Assembly (NCBI RefSeq): GCF_000517105.1
Contig: NZ_KI912148.1
Location: 2,544,448 to 2,608,447, forward strand
DNA: 64,000 nucleotides
Reading direction: 5' to 3'
DNA from: Fischerella sp. PCC 9605
GTDB lineage: Bacteria > Cyanobacteriota > Cyanobacteriia > Cyanobacteriales > Nostocaceae
Program-made: the position numbers and the translations under genes
Notes under the pieces: generated by a model
What the model saw: the letters and a program-made list of their open reading frames with translations, nothing else
What the model was told of the DNA's origin: nothing
Database searches by the model: none
In this document: piece after piece, positions 55,466-63,953 of the stretch
Layout: each line of letters opens with the position of its first letter
How positions within the stretch are numbered: the first letter of the stretch is position 1

Positions 55466-56212
55466 TTAAGGTTTCTCAAATATTATTAAATGTTGCTGCG
55501 GTAGCAAATTCTTAGTTTCCTGCCATATCAAACCAACAGCTTGCATTTCTTTTTTCACTTGCCTTTGAGTCATTTTGTGTAGAGCTTTAATCATAATAAA
55601 AGGATTTTCACCCCGGTATTCTGCTAAAATCACCCTACCGCCTGGTTTCAATGCTTTTACAATTTCTTGCATCACTTCTCGTGGATACTCAAATTCGTGA
55701 TACGCATCCACCATTAATGCCAAGTCAATACTTGCAGGTGGCAGGTTGGGGTTGGTGGGAGTTGCCAATACAGGCTCAACATTGGTGATTTTTTTCTCTT
55801 TCTTAAAAAAGTTAATAATATCTAGCATCTCTGGCTGAATATCTACAGCTAGCACTTGTGATACTTTGGGAGCGATGCGAAAGCTCAAGTAACCTGTACC
55901 TGCACCAATGTCTGCAACTACGTCAGTAGGTTTCAGGTTGAGGGCGTTTACTATTTTACTCGGCTGTTCTTCTGGTTCACGGCTGGGACGTTCTAGCCAA
56001 GCTGCACCTGTGTGTCCCATGACTTTAGCTATTTCCCGACCCATGTAATATTTTCCGATACCGTCGGGACTATGAATTAGCTTTTGTTCGTAAATAGGGG
56101 AAGATATGGTAGCTGCAATTGCTGTGTCAAGAGGGTAAGGCAAATAGCCCAAGATAATTACTAGGAAAATGAGTACTAAAGGGAAAAAATTATATTTTTG
56201 TTTATTTTTCAT
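55466..56212 (-). CDS. Exported or membrane-anchored class I SAM methyltransferase
   Basis: 248 residues. An N-terminal hydrophobic segment (FFPLVLIFLVIILGYLPYPL), with Lys before it and AIAA after, looks like a signal peptide or anchor. The Rossmann methyltransferase core follows: motif I VVADIGAGTGYLSFRIA, acidic end of strand 2 VLAVDIQPEM, motif IV LALMVDAYHEF, and RVILAEYRGENP. The substrate is unknown. An exported SAM-dependent enzyme is puzzling because SAM is cytoplasmic, so the segment may be an anchor with the domain inside. Confidence 0.75.
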   Translation of the reverse strand: MKNKQKYNFFPLVLIFLVIILGYLPYPLDTAIAATISSPIYEQKLIHSPDGIGKYYMGREIAKVMGHTGAAWLERPSREPEEQPSKIVNALNLKPTDVVADIGAGTGYLSFRIAPKVSQVLAVDIQPEMLDIINFFKKEKKITNVEPVLATPTNPNLPPASIDLALMVDAYHEFEYPREVMQEIVKALKPGGRVILAEYRGENPFIMIKALHKMTQRQVKKEMQAVGLIWQETKNLLPQQHLIIFEKP

Positions 56213-56388
56213 TGGTAATCAGGTGTAGCTGTTTCAGTCTATTCTCGCGTGAATAATATTTATTTAACTAACCACAAAGGACACAAAGAGTGCAAATAAT
56301 ATAAAGGATTTAATTAGAGAGTAGTCTTGATAAAATTGAGCGTACATTAGACATCTCCAGAAATTAAATATACGATTGCCACAACCCT

Positions 56389-56418
56389 TGTAGAGAAGTT
56401 CTACGGAACGTCTCTACA
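56389..56418. repeat. 30-bp palindrome (TGTAGAGACG family), degenerate copy
   Basis: TGTAGAGAAGTTC, loop TACG, GAACGTCTCTACA, with one mismatch in the stem. It lies in the gap 56213-56664, which otherwise has short repeats (TATTGGG, AGTCACC) and no gene. Confidence 0.7.
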
Positions 56419-56664
56419 TTCTTTTTCACCAGATGCTTATTAGCAATTATCTCTGTTTATCTACGGTCAAAATTTGGCGATCGCACATGGCTATTGGGTA
56501 TTGGTGATTGGGTACTGGCTATTGGGAGAAGATTCTTCTTATCTCCTAATACCTAGTCCCTAGTCACCAGTCACCAGTCCCTTGTCCCCTGTTGATCTGT
56601 GGTCAATTTCCAAAACCTGATTTTTGCGATAGGTTGTAATTTACATTAAGCGTAAATTGTAAAG

Positions 56665-58239
56665 TCAAATCTCAAATGGTTTTAGTTCGCGATTATACCA
56701 CTCTCCCTGAAAACGCTCGATAACTAACGGTGTGACGACAAACTTAGCTGGACAACCATCTTTAACATCAATCCGCACGGATGAATAAGGAAGCCGCTTT
56801 AAGACATCGTAACCATGACGACCAACAAAAAGTAGTGAATCCGCGACTTTACGGTTAAGGCTACCTGTTACGTCCTCAAAAGTCTCCATTAATTCCGATC
56901 CCTCCCGTCGTCGACGCCGGGGACGACGCCCGCTACCACCACAGACTATACAATTGAGGTGAGAGTCAGCGTGTCCGGTATCAGTGGTGCGGAGATATTC
57001 TAGGCAGTGAGCGTGGCCGTTTAAAATCAAATCAACGATCGCACGCCCTTGAGTCAATGAACCAAGGGTTTGGGCGACGCCATCGAATACCCAGCGCAGG
57101 CGGCGACGAACTGCTAATGTTTGTGCTTGATGCCACTTACTCGCCTCGGTGACGTAGGGGGGATGGTGGAAATAAATTACCCGTCCGCGTACTTCTTGAG
57201 TATGCCAAGACTCAATTAACCTGTGCTTTAGCCATTCTAATTGTTCAAAATCTGTGGCTGGTTCGTGGTGGGATGCGAGTTGTTTTTCGATGTCAATTTT
57301 GACTTCATCGATTTGGTATAGTTTGGCTTTGAGAGCATCGAGTTTTTCCGCTTCTTCGGGGTTATCTGGGTTAAGGCGATCGCACACTTCCAAAATTTGC
57401 ATTTCCTCTTCTTCGATCTCGTGGCGGCGCTTTTCCAGTTGGCGGCGACTGCTTTCTCCTTCTTTGGTTGCGGGTAGCGGTGATGGTTCGTTAAAAGTAT
57501 TCGAGTCCAGGGCGAAAAAGTCAATACCGCCGTAACGAAACGTGTAATAGCGATTGGGTAAGCGGGTAAAACGTCCGGGTTCGTAGCGCAAACAGCGTCC
57601 CGTGTCTGTTTTAGCTGTGTAGTGTTCGTCGAGGTGAAATTCTAACTCCTGTTTGGAATGGAACGCCTTGAGATAATCAAGAAACGCCCGTGCATAGGCA
57701 TCTCCTTGATAGGAACCATGCCAACCAATTTCGATATCTTTGTAGCGGAACAAACGGCGTAGTGGTAGTGTACTGCCTGCCAGCAGTCGGTACATTAACG
57801 GTACATCATAGTAATCGTGATTACCGAGAACTGGCAGGATTGGGGTTTTAAAAACCATGCGATCGTAGGGAATGAGTTTGGGGTTTACTCCGCCTACAAT
57901 AAACTCGCGGTAAGGTTCGATAAAGTTTTGCGGGTAATATTCGTGCGAACCAACAATATAAATTACATCTCCCGTGTGCAAGACAAAACTACACTCTTCG
58001 CGGTGCGGAAGCATCAGTTCAGCAACTTTTCGCTGGGGATTGTGTTGTCGGTAGGAAGCACTAGAACCGCTGTCACCAATGACCATAAAAGAAAATTCTG
58101 GATTATCCGAGTTGCGATCGTCGATCGCCATGCAAGTTTGGTCAATACCCCGCGAGACAATACTTGCGTTACGCCAACGCACCCGTTCCTTCATCTTTTG
58201 AATTTTTACAGGTATCGACGGTTCAGAAATGAATTTCAT
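56665..58239 (-). CDS. Calcineurin-like metallophosphoesterase
   Basis: 524 residues. Metal-binding blocks in order: FMVIGDSGSSA (Asp, in place of the usual DxH block), FVLHTGDVIYIVG (GDxxY), VLGNHDYYDV (GNHD), VIYFHHPPYV (His) and ILNGHAHCLEYL (GHxH). A charged coiled-coil insert (about residues 255-320, RRQLEKRRHEIEEEEMQ) separates the third and fourth blocks. A basic RRPRRRRR stretch lies near 435. It is probably a two-metal phosphohydrolase; the substrate is unknown. No signal peptide. It starts at ATG 58239, next to a tandem repeat array. Confidence 0.85.
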   Translation of the reverse strand: MKFISEPSIPVKIQKMKERVRWRNASIVSRGIDQTCMAIDDRNSDNPEFSFMVIGDSGSSASYRQHNPQRKVAELMLPHREECSFVLHTGDVIYIVGSHEYYPQNFIEPYREFIVGGVNPKLIPYDRMVFKTPILPVLGNHDYYDVPLMYRLLAGSTLPLRRLFRYKDIEIGWHGSYQGDAYARAFLDYLKAFHSKQELEFHLDEHYTAKTDTGRCLRYEPGRFTRLPNRYYTFRYGGIDFFALDSNTFNEPSPLPATKEGESSRRQLEKRRHEIEEEEMQILEVCDRLNPDNPEEAEKLDALKAKLYQIDEVKIDIEKQLASHHEPATDFEQLEWLKHRLIESWHTQEVRGRVIYFHHPPYVTEASKWHQAQTLAVRRRLRWVFDGVAQTLGSLTQGRAIVDLILNGHAHCLEYLRTTDTGHADSHLNCIVCGGSGRRPRRRRREGSELMETFEDVTGSLNRKVADSLLFVGRHGYDVLKRLPYSSVRIDVKDGCPAKFVVTPLVIERFQGEWYNRELKPFEI

Positions 58240-58249
58240 AACTTAATTG

Positions 58250-58356
58250 TTAGTTGTTAGTGGTTAGTGGTTAGTGGTTGTAGAGACGTGCCATGGCACG
58301 TCTCTACATTGGTTAGTTGTTAGTGGTTAGTGGTTAGTGGTTAGTGGTTGGTTGTT
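58250..58356. repeat. TTAGTGG heptamer array split by a palindrome
   Basis: (T)TAGTGG units on both sides of the 30-bp palindrome at 58279-58308. This looks like insertion of the palindrome into an existing tandem array. Confidence 0.75.
58279..58308. repeat. 30-bp palindrome (TGTAGAGACG family), copy 2
   Basis: TGTAGAGACGTGCCA followed by its exact complement. Confidence 0.85.
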
Positions 58357-58395
58357 ATTCTCCCCCTCTCCCCCTCTCCCCCTCTCCATATTCCC

Positions 58396-60225
58396 TTACT
58401 GATACCCGGCTGCTTGCAAAGAAAATAACCTCGCATATCTCCCCCCAGCTTGCAATAACTCTTCGTGGGTTCCCTGTTCTACAATTTCCCCTGCTTCAAT
58501 CACCAGAATTTTGTCAGCCATCCGTACGGTAGAAAAACGGTGAGATATTAAAAATACCATCTGATTTTTTGTCAGGGTGCGAAAGTGATTGAAAATCTCA
58601 TACTCAGCCTGGGCATCGATCGCCGATGTTGGCTCATCTAGCACTACTATATCTGCGTTAGTTCGCATAAAAGCACGAGCAAGGGCAATTTTTTGCCACT
58701 GGCCTCCAGAAAGTTCCTGTCCTCCTTTGAACCACTTACCTAGCTGAGTGGTGAAACCCGCGGGCAGTTTTTCAATAAAAGGTAGCGCCATGCCCTTTTC
58801 AGCAGCAACTTCCCAAAGTTCTCTGTCTTCCATGCGTTCTACGTCACCCACACCGATATTCTCACCCACCGTAAACTGGTAGCGGACAAAGTTTTGAAAA
58901 ATCACACCGATGCGTTGCCGCAGCACCTCTACATCCCATTCTTGCAAGTCCAAGCCATCTAGTAAAATCCGTCCAGAGTCGGGGTTGTAAAGCCGAGTCA
59001 GTAATTTAATTAAAGTAGTTTTGCCAGAACCGTTTTCGCCAACAAAGGCTAATTTTTCTTTGGGTTTGAGGTGGAAAGAAATGTTTTTCAGCGCAGGTTG
59101 GGAACTTCCCGGATAGGTAAATGTGACATTCTCAAAGCGAATTCCATCTTTGGGCTTTATGCCTTTGGTAGCTTTACCACTTGGCTTAGGTACTTCCTCT
59201 TCTAGGAATTCATAAAGATTAGAAAGATATAGGTTGTCCTCATACATTCCACCGATGGAAGTCAGCGCACCAGAAAAAGTTGTTTGTCCTTGGCGGAACA
59301 CGGTGAGATACATCGTCATATCCCCCAAGGAAATTCTCCCCGCTACCGTTTCCACAACAATCCAAGCGTATGCTACGTAAAAAGCGGCAGTGCTGAGCAA
59401 ACTCAACAAATATCCCCACAGTCCCCGCCGTATCGTCAAATCGCGATCTTCGTCGTAAAGTTGATTGAAGATGTCGCGGTAACGTTCCAGCAACATTTCT
59501 CCTAACTGGTAGAGTTTCACTTCTTTGGCGAAGTCTTCTCTAGCAGCCAATGTTTCTAGGTAATGCTGCTGGCGGGTTTCTGGTGCACGCCAACGAAGCA
59601 GGCGAAAAGCTTCTCCTGCAAATTTCGTTTCGGCAATGAATGCAGGCATAGCTGCCAATATCAGTATCATCACCGCCCAAATTGAAAATTGCACCAACAA
59701 AGCACCGTAGGTGATGAGTGAAAGGGCGCTTTGTACCAAGCCAAAGGTGCGGTTTACCAACGAGAGGGGACGAGTGGAAGCTTCTCGCCGGGCGTTAGTC
59801 ATTTTATCATAAAATTCTGAGTCCTCAAATTGTGTTAGTTCCAGAGTTAGGGCTTTTTCCAGGATAAGTTCATTCACCCGTTGACCGAGTAACACCCGCA
59901 ACAGCGACTGACAAACTGTGAGTCCCCTTTGACTACCTGCAAGTAAAGCCACAGCAATAGCTTCCAATCCTACATACAGCAGAGGATGATAGCTATTGAC
60001 ATTATGTAGAGACGCGAAATTTCGCGTCTCTACAACCGCATCGACAATTAATTTACCGATATAAGCTACAGCAGCTGGTAACAGACCAGCCACCAAAGTT
60101 AGAATGCCAAGGCTGATGGTGAGGGAACGGCTAGTAGTCCATACTAGAGCGATCGCTCGTCCACTGTAGCGAAACACCGCCAGCGATTGGCGTAGGGCGT
60201 TACGTTTTTTACGAAGAATCCTCAT
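58396..60225 (-). CDS. ABC exporter (fused membrane and ATPase domains)
   Basis: 609 residues from ATG 60225. About six membrane helices (residues 25-330) form a type I exporter domain. The ATPase follows: Walker A FVGENGSGKTTLIKLL, Q-loop VIFQNFVRYQF, signature ELSGGQWQKIALAR, Walker B IVVLDEPTSAID and the switch His in LISHRFSTV. It would work as a dimer to export a lipid, peptide or polysaccharide. The frame is open further to GTG 60366, but MRILRKKRNALRQ is a more usual start. Residues about 64-74 (VETRNFASLHN) are encoded by a 30-bp palindrome, inserted in frame in an outside loop. Confidence 0.85.
   Translation of the reverse strand: MRILRKKRNALRQSLAVFRYSGRAIALVWTTSRSLTISLGILTLVAGLLPAAVAYIGKLIVDAVVETRNFASLHNVNSYHPLLYVGLEAIAVALLAGSQRGLTVCQSLLRVLLGQRVNELILEKALTLELTQFEDSEFYDKMTNARREASTRPLSLVNRTFGLVQSALSLITYGALLVQFSIWAVMILILAAMPAFIAETKFAGEAFRLLRWRAPETRQQHYLETLAAREDFAKEVKLYQLGEMLLERYRDIFNQLYDEDRDLTIRRGLWGYLLSLLSTAAFYVAYAWIVVETVAGRISLGDMTMYLTVFRQGQTTFSGALTSIGGMYEDNLYLSNLYEFLEEEVPKPSGKATKGIKPKDGIRFENVTFTYPGSSQPALKNISFHLKPKEKLAFVGENGSGKTTLIKLLTRLYNPDSGRILLDGLDLQEWDVEVLRQRIGVIFQNFVRYQFTVGENIGVGDVERMEDRELWEVAAEKGMALPFIEKLPAGFTTQLGKWFKGGQELSGGQWQKIALARAFMRTNADIVVLDEPTSAIDAQAEYEIFNHFRTLTKNQMVFLISHRFSTVRMADKILVIEAGEIVEQGTHEELLQAGGRYARLFSLQAAGYQ
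60005..60034. repeat. 30-bp palindrome inside the ABC exporter gene
   Basis: TGTAGAGACGCGAAA followed by its exact complement. It codes for ETRNFASLH in the exporter frame and contains no stop in that frame. Confidence 0.9.
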
Positions 60226-60387
60226 TATTCTTTTTATAACGTAATTCGCCCGTAATTGCCGAATGGTTATATAGTTTGTCGTTGATCGTGAATTATCAAG
60301 CTGAAATACTGATGTTAGCGATTGGTAAGTCACGGAGAAAATAAAAGCGATCGCTCTTCCAATCACTGCCCTTAATTCGTCGTTTGA

Positions 60388-60831
60388 TCAAGATGCCAGT
60401 GCCATTTCTTCGATTGTTCTAGCAAGATAAGTTACATTTGCTACCAACTCATCTGGTTCAATCGGTTTTTCTGCATACACTTGAAAACCTGAACTAAGAG
60501 CTTCATCGCATACTTTTTCCGTAATAGAAGCTGTCAAGGCAATAGCTGGAAGAAGCTTGAGATTTTGACGCTGTTCAAGAATTCTGATTTGGCGAATTAG
60601 AGAGTAACCGTCTTCACTTGGCATAGCAATCTCAGAAATTAAAACATCTACTTGACAGGTCGCAAATACTTCCAAAGCTTCTCGTGCAGACGTCGCTACT
60701 TTTACTAATATCGAAAACTCTTGAAGAATTACTCTGATTAACTCAACACAGTCGGGGTTATTATCTACTATAAGCACCCTTAAACCATTAAGAGACGGGG
60801 TTTGGTAGATGGGAACAGAAGCGTTGTTCAT
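60388..60831 (-). CDS. Receiver-domain protein with Glu at the phospho-acceptor position
   Basis: 147 residues from ATG 60831, preceded by AGGAAA. The receiver fold is clear (VLIVDNNPDCVELI, ALTASITEKV, YAEKPIEPDEL with the conserved Lys). However, the usual LISDIxMP reads LISEIAMP, so Asp is replaced by Glu. Glu often mimics the phosphorylated state, so the protein may be locked on or be controlled otherwise. The acidic pair is also changed (DN instead of DD). No output domain. It lies 163 bases before the ABC exporter start, on the same strand. Confidence 0.85.
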   Translation of the reverse strand: MNNASVPIYQTPSLNGLRVLIVDNNPDCVELIRVILQEFSILVKVATSAREALEVFATCQVDVLISEIAMPSEDGYSLIRQIRILEQRQNLKLLPAIALTASITEKVCDEALSSGFQVYAEKPIEPDELVANVTYLARTIEEMALAS

Positions 60832-60969
60832 GATAGATTTCCTGATAGCAGAAAAATAATTACCTATCGCTAGCAAGAAGTGTTTCAGAATGACGATTTT
60901 TCTTTACATCTGGAAGAACCTTGCCCTATTAGGTCTACGCCTATTTAACTCGCGATTAAGTCTAGCTAT

Positions 60970-61227
60970 TCAGTTCCTGTCATTGGCATTCAACTGGTAT
61001 TTAGAGATTCCAGATTTAACTAGAGACAGTGATGGCAATTTGGCGGCTGTTTGTAATAGATTCCACAATTCTTCTTTCCATTTCAGGCTTAAAACCTCTG
61101 AATTTTTGATTCCCAAAGCTTTTAGGCATTTAATTATGTCTTTTTTCTTTAATGACTTTGGTTCCAGTTCTGAAGCTACAAAACGAGCAAAGCCAGGCGA
61201 GACAACTGTAGGTATTTCAAAATTCAT
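60970..61227 (-). CDS. Small protein next to the RRM gene, unknown
   Basis: 85 residues starting MNFEIPTVVSPGFARFVASE. The core KCLKALGIKNSEVLSLKWKE is repeated in a decayed copy at 62216-62350. Helical, basic and acidic mixed, no known domain. Its duplication together with an RRM gene suggests a link between the two. ATG 61227 has only a weak ribosome site (GGTCT). Confidence 0.6.
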   Translation of the reverse strand: MNFEIPTVVSPGFARFVASELEPKSLKKKDIIKCLKALGIKNSEVLSLKWKEELWNLLQTAAKLPSLSLVKSGISKYQLNANDRN

Positions 61228-61486
61228 TTAGACCTCACGGGAGTATAAAACCCGTTAACTTAAGTACAATTCGTCATTAAAAAGGGTTATAACAATGATT
61301 CATTTCTCAGGCGAATCCCGAACCCCCTTTTACAGTGATGTGTGCTAAGCATGGGAGTCACCCAGAGTTGCGACAGACATGCTACCAATTTTTGACTGTG
61401 CGATCGCAAGAGTGAGGTTTACCAGCATGAAGAAAATATCCTACACCCTTAACGACATATTAAGTGCTTCCAGTGCAATATACGTC

Positions 61487-61756
61487 CTACAAATTGCACG
61501 ACGAACTTCTATCTATCTTAGTAATAGCTTTATTCACTTTAAGGCTACGACCCTTCCACTCAGCGCCTAAAAGCGCCTGAATTGCTGCTGTTTCTTCAGC
61601 GTCTGTTCTCATTTCTACGAAAGCGAATCCTCTCCTTTCACCAGTTTCCCGGTTCATAGGCAATCGAACTCTTTTAACAGATCCATATTCTGAAAAGATC
61701 TGTTTGAGGTCATCTTCTTCAACTTCATAAGATAGATTACCGACATAGATTGACAT
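61487..61756 (-). CDS. RRM RNA-binding protein, short form
   Basis: 89 residues: RNP2 IYVGNLSYEV and RNP1 RRGFAFVEM in one RRM. It lacks the Gly-rich tail of the copy at 20.7 kb; the C-terminus is KAITKIDRSSSCNL. GGAG lies 7 bases before ATG 61756, within a hairpin (61765-61802). It is part of a tandem duplication with the gene at 62362. Like other cyanobacterial Rbp proteins it probably binds RNA and may respond to cold. Confidence 0.9.
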   Translation of the reverse strand: MSIYVGNLSYEVEEDDLKQIFSEYGSVKRVRLPMNRETGERRGFAFVEMRTDAEETAAIQALLGAEWKGRSLKVNKAITKIDRSSSCNL

Positions 61757-61764
61757 AAAATATC

Positions 61765-61802
61765 TCCAGAATCTAACAGAGTGTAGAGATTTAGATTCGG
61801 GA
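61765..61802 (-). promoter_or_regulatory. Leader hairpin of the second RRM gene
   Basis: On the minus strand GAATCT pairs with AGATTC. After one mismatch TCCC pairs into the GGAG ribosome site, and the loop contains TAAATCTCTACAC. Same layout as 21004-21044 but a different stem sequence. Confidence 0.55.
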
Positions 61803-62215
61803 AGGTGGCTGTAGTATCAATCACAGAGCCGAAAATAATTCTCGATAGTCTAACCTTAACACAGAACCTTTAATTACGCTTGTGGGATTCCACATCGAAC
61901 CTTGCACCTCTTTCGCTGACTTGCAAGTGCAGATCTTATTTCCTAATAAAGAGTATAAACTGGCATTTCTTGATAACAATGGCTACAACGCCAGTAAATA
62001 CCTCCCAAACGTATATGACGGAGTAAAGTGTATGAACAGCAAGGGCAGGTATGCTTACTCATCATGGATTGCCAGATATATATGGCTGTATTCCCTTGGC
62101 TGTTACCAATTGTAGGATGAGTCAGTGCTTGACTCGACCTCTTCAATAAAACTTGCATTTTTTTAATCTGAATTTTTGTTGAAATCCGACTCATATCTCA
62201 CTAGAGACGGCGGCG

Positions 62216-62350
62216 GTAATTTATTTGTAGTTGAATCCAAAATTATTCTTTCCACTTAAGACCTAAAATCTCTAGATTTTTGATTCCCAAAGCTTTTAGG
62301 TATTTAACTATATCGAACTCCTTAAAGCTTGATTCAGTAGATCGCTCAAT
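62216..62350 (-). pseudogene. Decayed copy of the small gene beside RRM
   Basis: The minus strand reads FKEFDIVKYLKALGIKNLEI then LGLKWKE and a stop, closely like KCLKALGIKNSEVLSLKWKE of the gene at 60970. A frameshift and stops upstream and a stop after KWKE show it is broken. The DNA is similar over about 80 bases (TTTTTGATTCCCAAAGCTTT). Confidence 0.7.
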
Positions 62351-62361
62351 TCGTTACGGAT

Positions 62362-62616
62362 TTATAAAATAGTGTACTTAGTCCTAGCTCTATTAACTTT
62401 GAGGCTACGACCCATCCACTCAATGCCTCTCAGCGCCCGAATTGCCGCCGCTTCTTCGGCGCCTGTTTCCATTTCTACAACGGCAAATCCTTTTTTCTCA
62501 CCAGTTTTCTGGTTCGTAGATACTTGAATTTTCTTAACAGCTCCATATTTTGAAAAGATCTGTTTGAGGTCATATTCTTCAACCTCATAAGATAGATTGC
62601 CGACATAAATTGACAT
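62362..62616 (-). CDS. RRM RNA-binding protein, short form, second tandem copy
   Basis: 84 residues with RNP2 IYVGNLSYEV and RNP1 KKGFAVVEM. The latter has Val where the third aromatic residue normally stands (GFAFVE), so RNA binding may be altered. C-terminus ARTKYTIL. GGAGG lies 6 bases before ATG 62616, inside a hairpin (62624-62660). Paralogue of the gene at 61487, with a decayed neighbour downstream. Confidence 0.87.
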   Translation of the reverse strand: MSIYVGNLSYEVEEYDLKQIFSKYGAVKKIQVSTNQKTGEKKGFAVVEMETGAEEAAAIRALRGIEWMGRSLKVNRARTKYTIL

Positions 62617-62623
62617 AAAATGC

Positions 62624-62660
62624 CTCCTGAATCAAAGGGTGTAGAGATTTAGATTCGGAG
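62624..62660 (-). promoter_or_regulatory. Leader hairpin of the third RRM gene
   Basis: On the minus strand CTCCGAATC pairs with GATTC-A-GGAG (one bulged base), covering the ribosome site. The loop has TAAATCTCTACAC as in the other two leaders. Confidence 0.55.
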
Positions 62661-62663
62661 AGG

Positions 62664-63245
62664 CTTTTGTTTATAAAGTTCAATCACATAGCCGAAAATA
62701 ATTCTCGATAATTTCATCATAACATAATCCAAAAGTAATGTGTGGTATAAATATCTGCAATTTTATCTCTACAATCATTATCCAGAGTGATTTAGAGAAT
62801 AAAAACACTTGATAACCACCAAAATTTTGACTTTCAAAAATCTCACCGATTAAAAATGTGCTTGTGTCACCAATACCGAATTAATATCTAGAAATTTGCA
62901 CATTGATAGGAATCTAATTCTATAGCTTGTAATTCTTCGATAGTGCCAGGGGAAGCAATAGCTTGAAAGAATACGACTAAATTCTACATTAACTTCTTAT
63001 AATCACCATTATGCTTGTTATTATTCGGGTTATTTTTCAGGTAAAACAACCCTTTAATAGGGGAAGATTAGTGTAGTTGTGACGAAGTGCATCTCCAGAT
63101 TTAAACCTTTACCCAGTAAGGTTTTAAGACAAAAAAATCTATTTTATTTTTTATTTATTATTTGTAATTTTGTAAAAATTGAAAATTGTGAAGTATACTT
63201 AAAATATGTAAAAGCGACAACGCTACTCGTTCCGAAGTAGACAAG
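62664..63245. other. Intergenic, no gene seen
   Basis: About 580 bases, strongly A/T-rich (for example the ATTTATTATTTG stretch near 63150). The promoter of the third RRM gene lies at its left end. No supported gene. Confidence 0.4.
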
Positions 63246-63451
63246 ATGGATGCCAATAAAGTTATGAAGTGATATGCAGCCGGGGAAAGAAATTATAGGC
63301 TAGCGATTTGAGAGGAATAAGCTTAATTAAAGCAAATTTGAGTGAAGTAGATTTTACTGGGGCAAGTTTTAGTTACTCAAACTTGAGCGGCTCAGGTCTA
63401 AAAAATGCCATTTTTAAGTTGGATCAGCCTGAGAGGGACAAAAATGTCTGA
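63246..63451 (+). pseudogene. Pentapeptide-repeat protein remnant
   Basis: ATG 63246 begins MDANKVMK, then TGA where Arg is usual, then YAAGERNY. This is the standard opening of cyanobacterial pentapeptide proteins (MDANELLRRYAAGERNF). After a frameshift near 63300 another frame gives LRGISLIKANLSEVDFTGAS and FSYSNLSGSGLKNAIF, with A(N/D)LxX pentapeptides, to TGA at 63449-63451. One in-frame stop and one frameshift make it a pseudogene. A terminator follows. Confidence 0.75.
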
Positions 63452-63510
63452 TGGGAAAATGCACAACAACAACTTGAATTCTGCCAATTAATTTGGTTAA
63501 CACCTGACAA

Positions 63511-63547
63511 GAATCCGTAGACCAACCGACAAGCGGATTCTTTTTTT
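63511..63547 (+). terminator. Intrinsic terminator after the pentapeptide remnant
   Basis: GAATCCG, 16-base loop, CGGATTC, then seven T. Confidence 0.7.
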
Positions 63548-63773
63548 GCGCCCACAAGTACCAAACAATTACCCTTCTTCTGAAGTTGTAGCCCCATGCA
63601 CGCTTTCCTCCATAAGGAGCTTGCTCTACAGGTAACGGATGATCCATACAACAGTGGAAACTTTTAGTATGTAATAGTTCCAGCAAGTAGTTGTAACAGG
63701 CTTGCTCGTCCAGTAAATATTTTAGGCAAAACCGCATCATCTTCAAGAAATTGAAAAGTTTGGAGTACTAATT

Positions 63774-63953
63774 ATGTCAGACACTACAAAAGTTACACAG
63801 GTGATTTCAAATGAACGCAATGCTTGGCGCTGGGGCTTTACTCCTCAGTCCGAAATTTGGAACGGTCGCCTAGCGATGATAGGCTTTTTAGCTGTCATCT
63901 TAATTGAAGTCTTCTCCAGTCAAGGTTTTCTCCACTTCTGGGGAATCCTGTAG
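63774..63953 (+). CDS. High-light-inducible protein (Hlip/SCP)
   Basis: 59 residues, ATG 63774 to TAG 63951-63953, with GGAG 9 bases upstream. [20 protein letters not shown] is the chlorophyll-binding helix motif of the CAB/ELIP/HLIP family (E..NGR.AM.G), followed by a hydrophobic end ([10 protein letters not shown]). Hlips are single-helix thylakoid proteins induced by high light and other stress. They bind chlorophyll and carotenoids near photosystem II and help dissipate energy. Complete and intact. Confidence 0.93.
   Translation: MSDTTKVTQVISNERNAWRWGFTPQSEIWNGRLAMIGFLAVILIEVFSSQGFLHFWGIL

Noticed and set aside
60890-61231. 113-codon plus frame opposite the 85-residue gene
   Set aside because: The minus-strand reading is conserved in the decayed duplicate (LKALGIKN), which shows that strand is the coding one.
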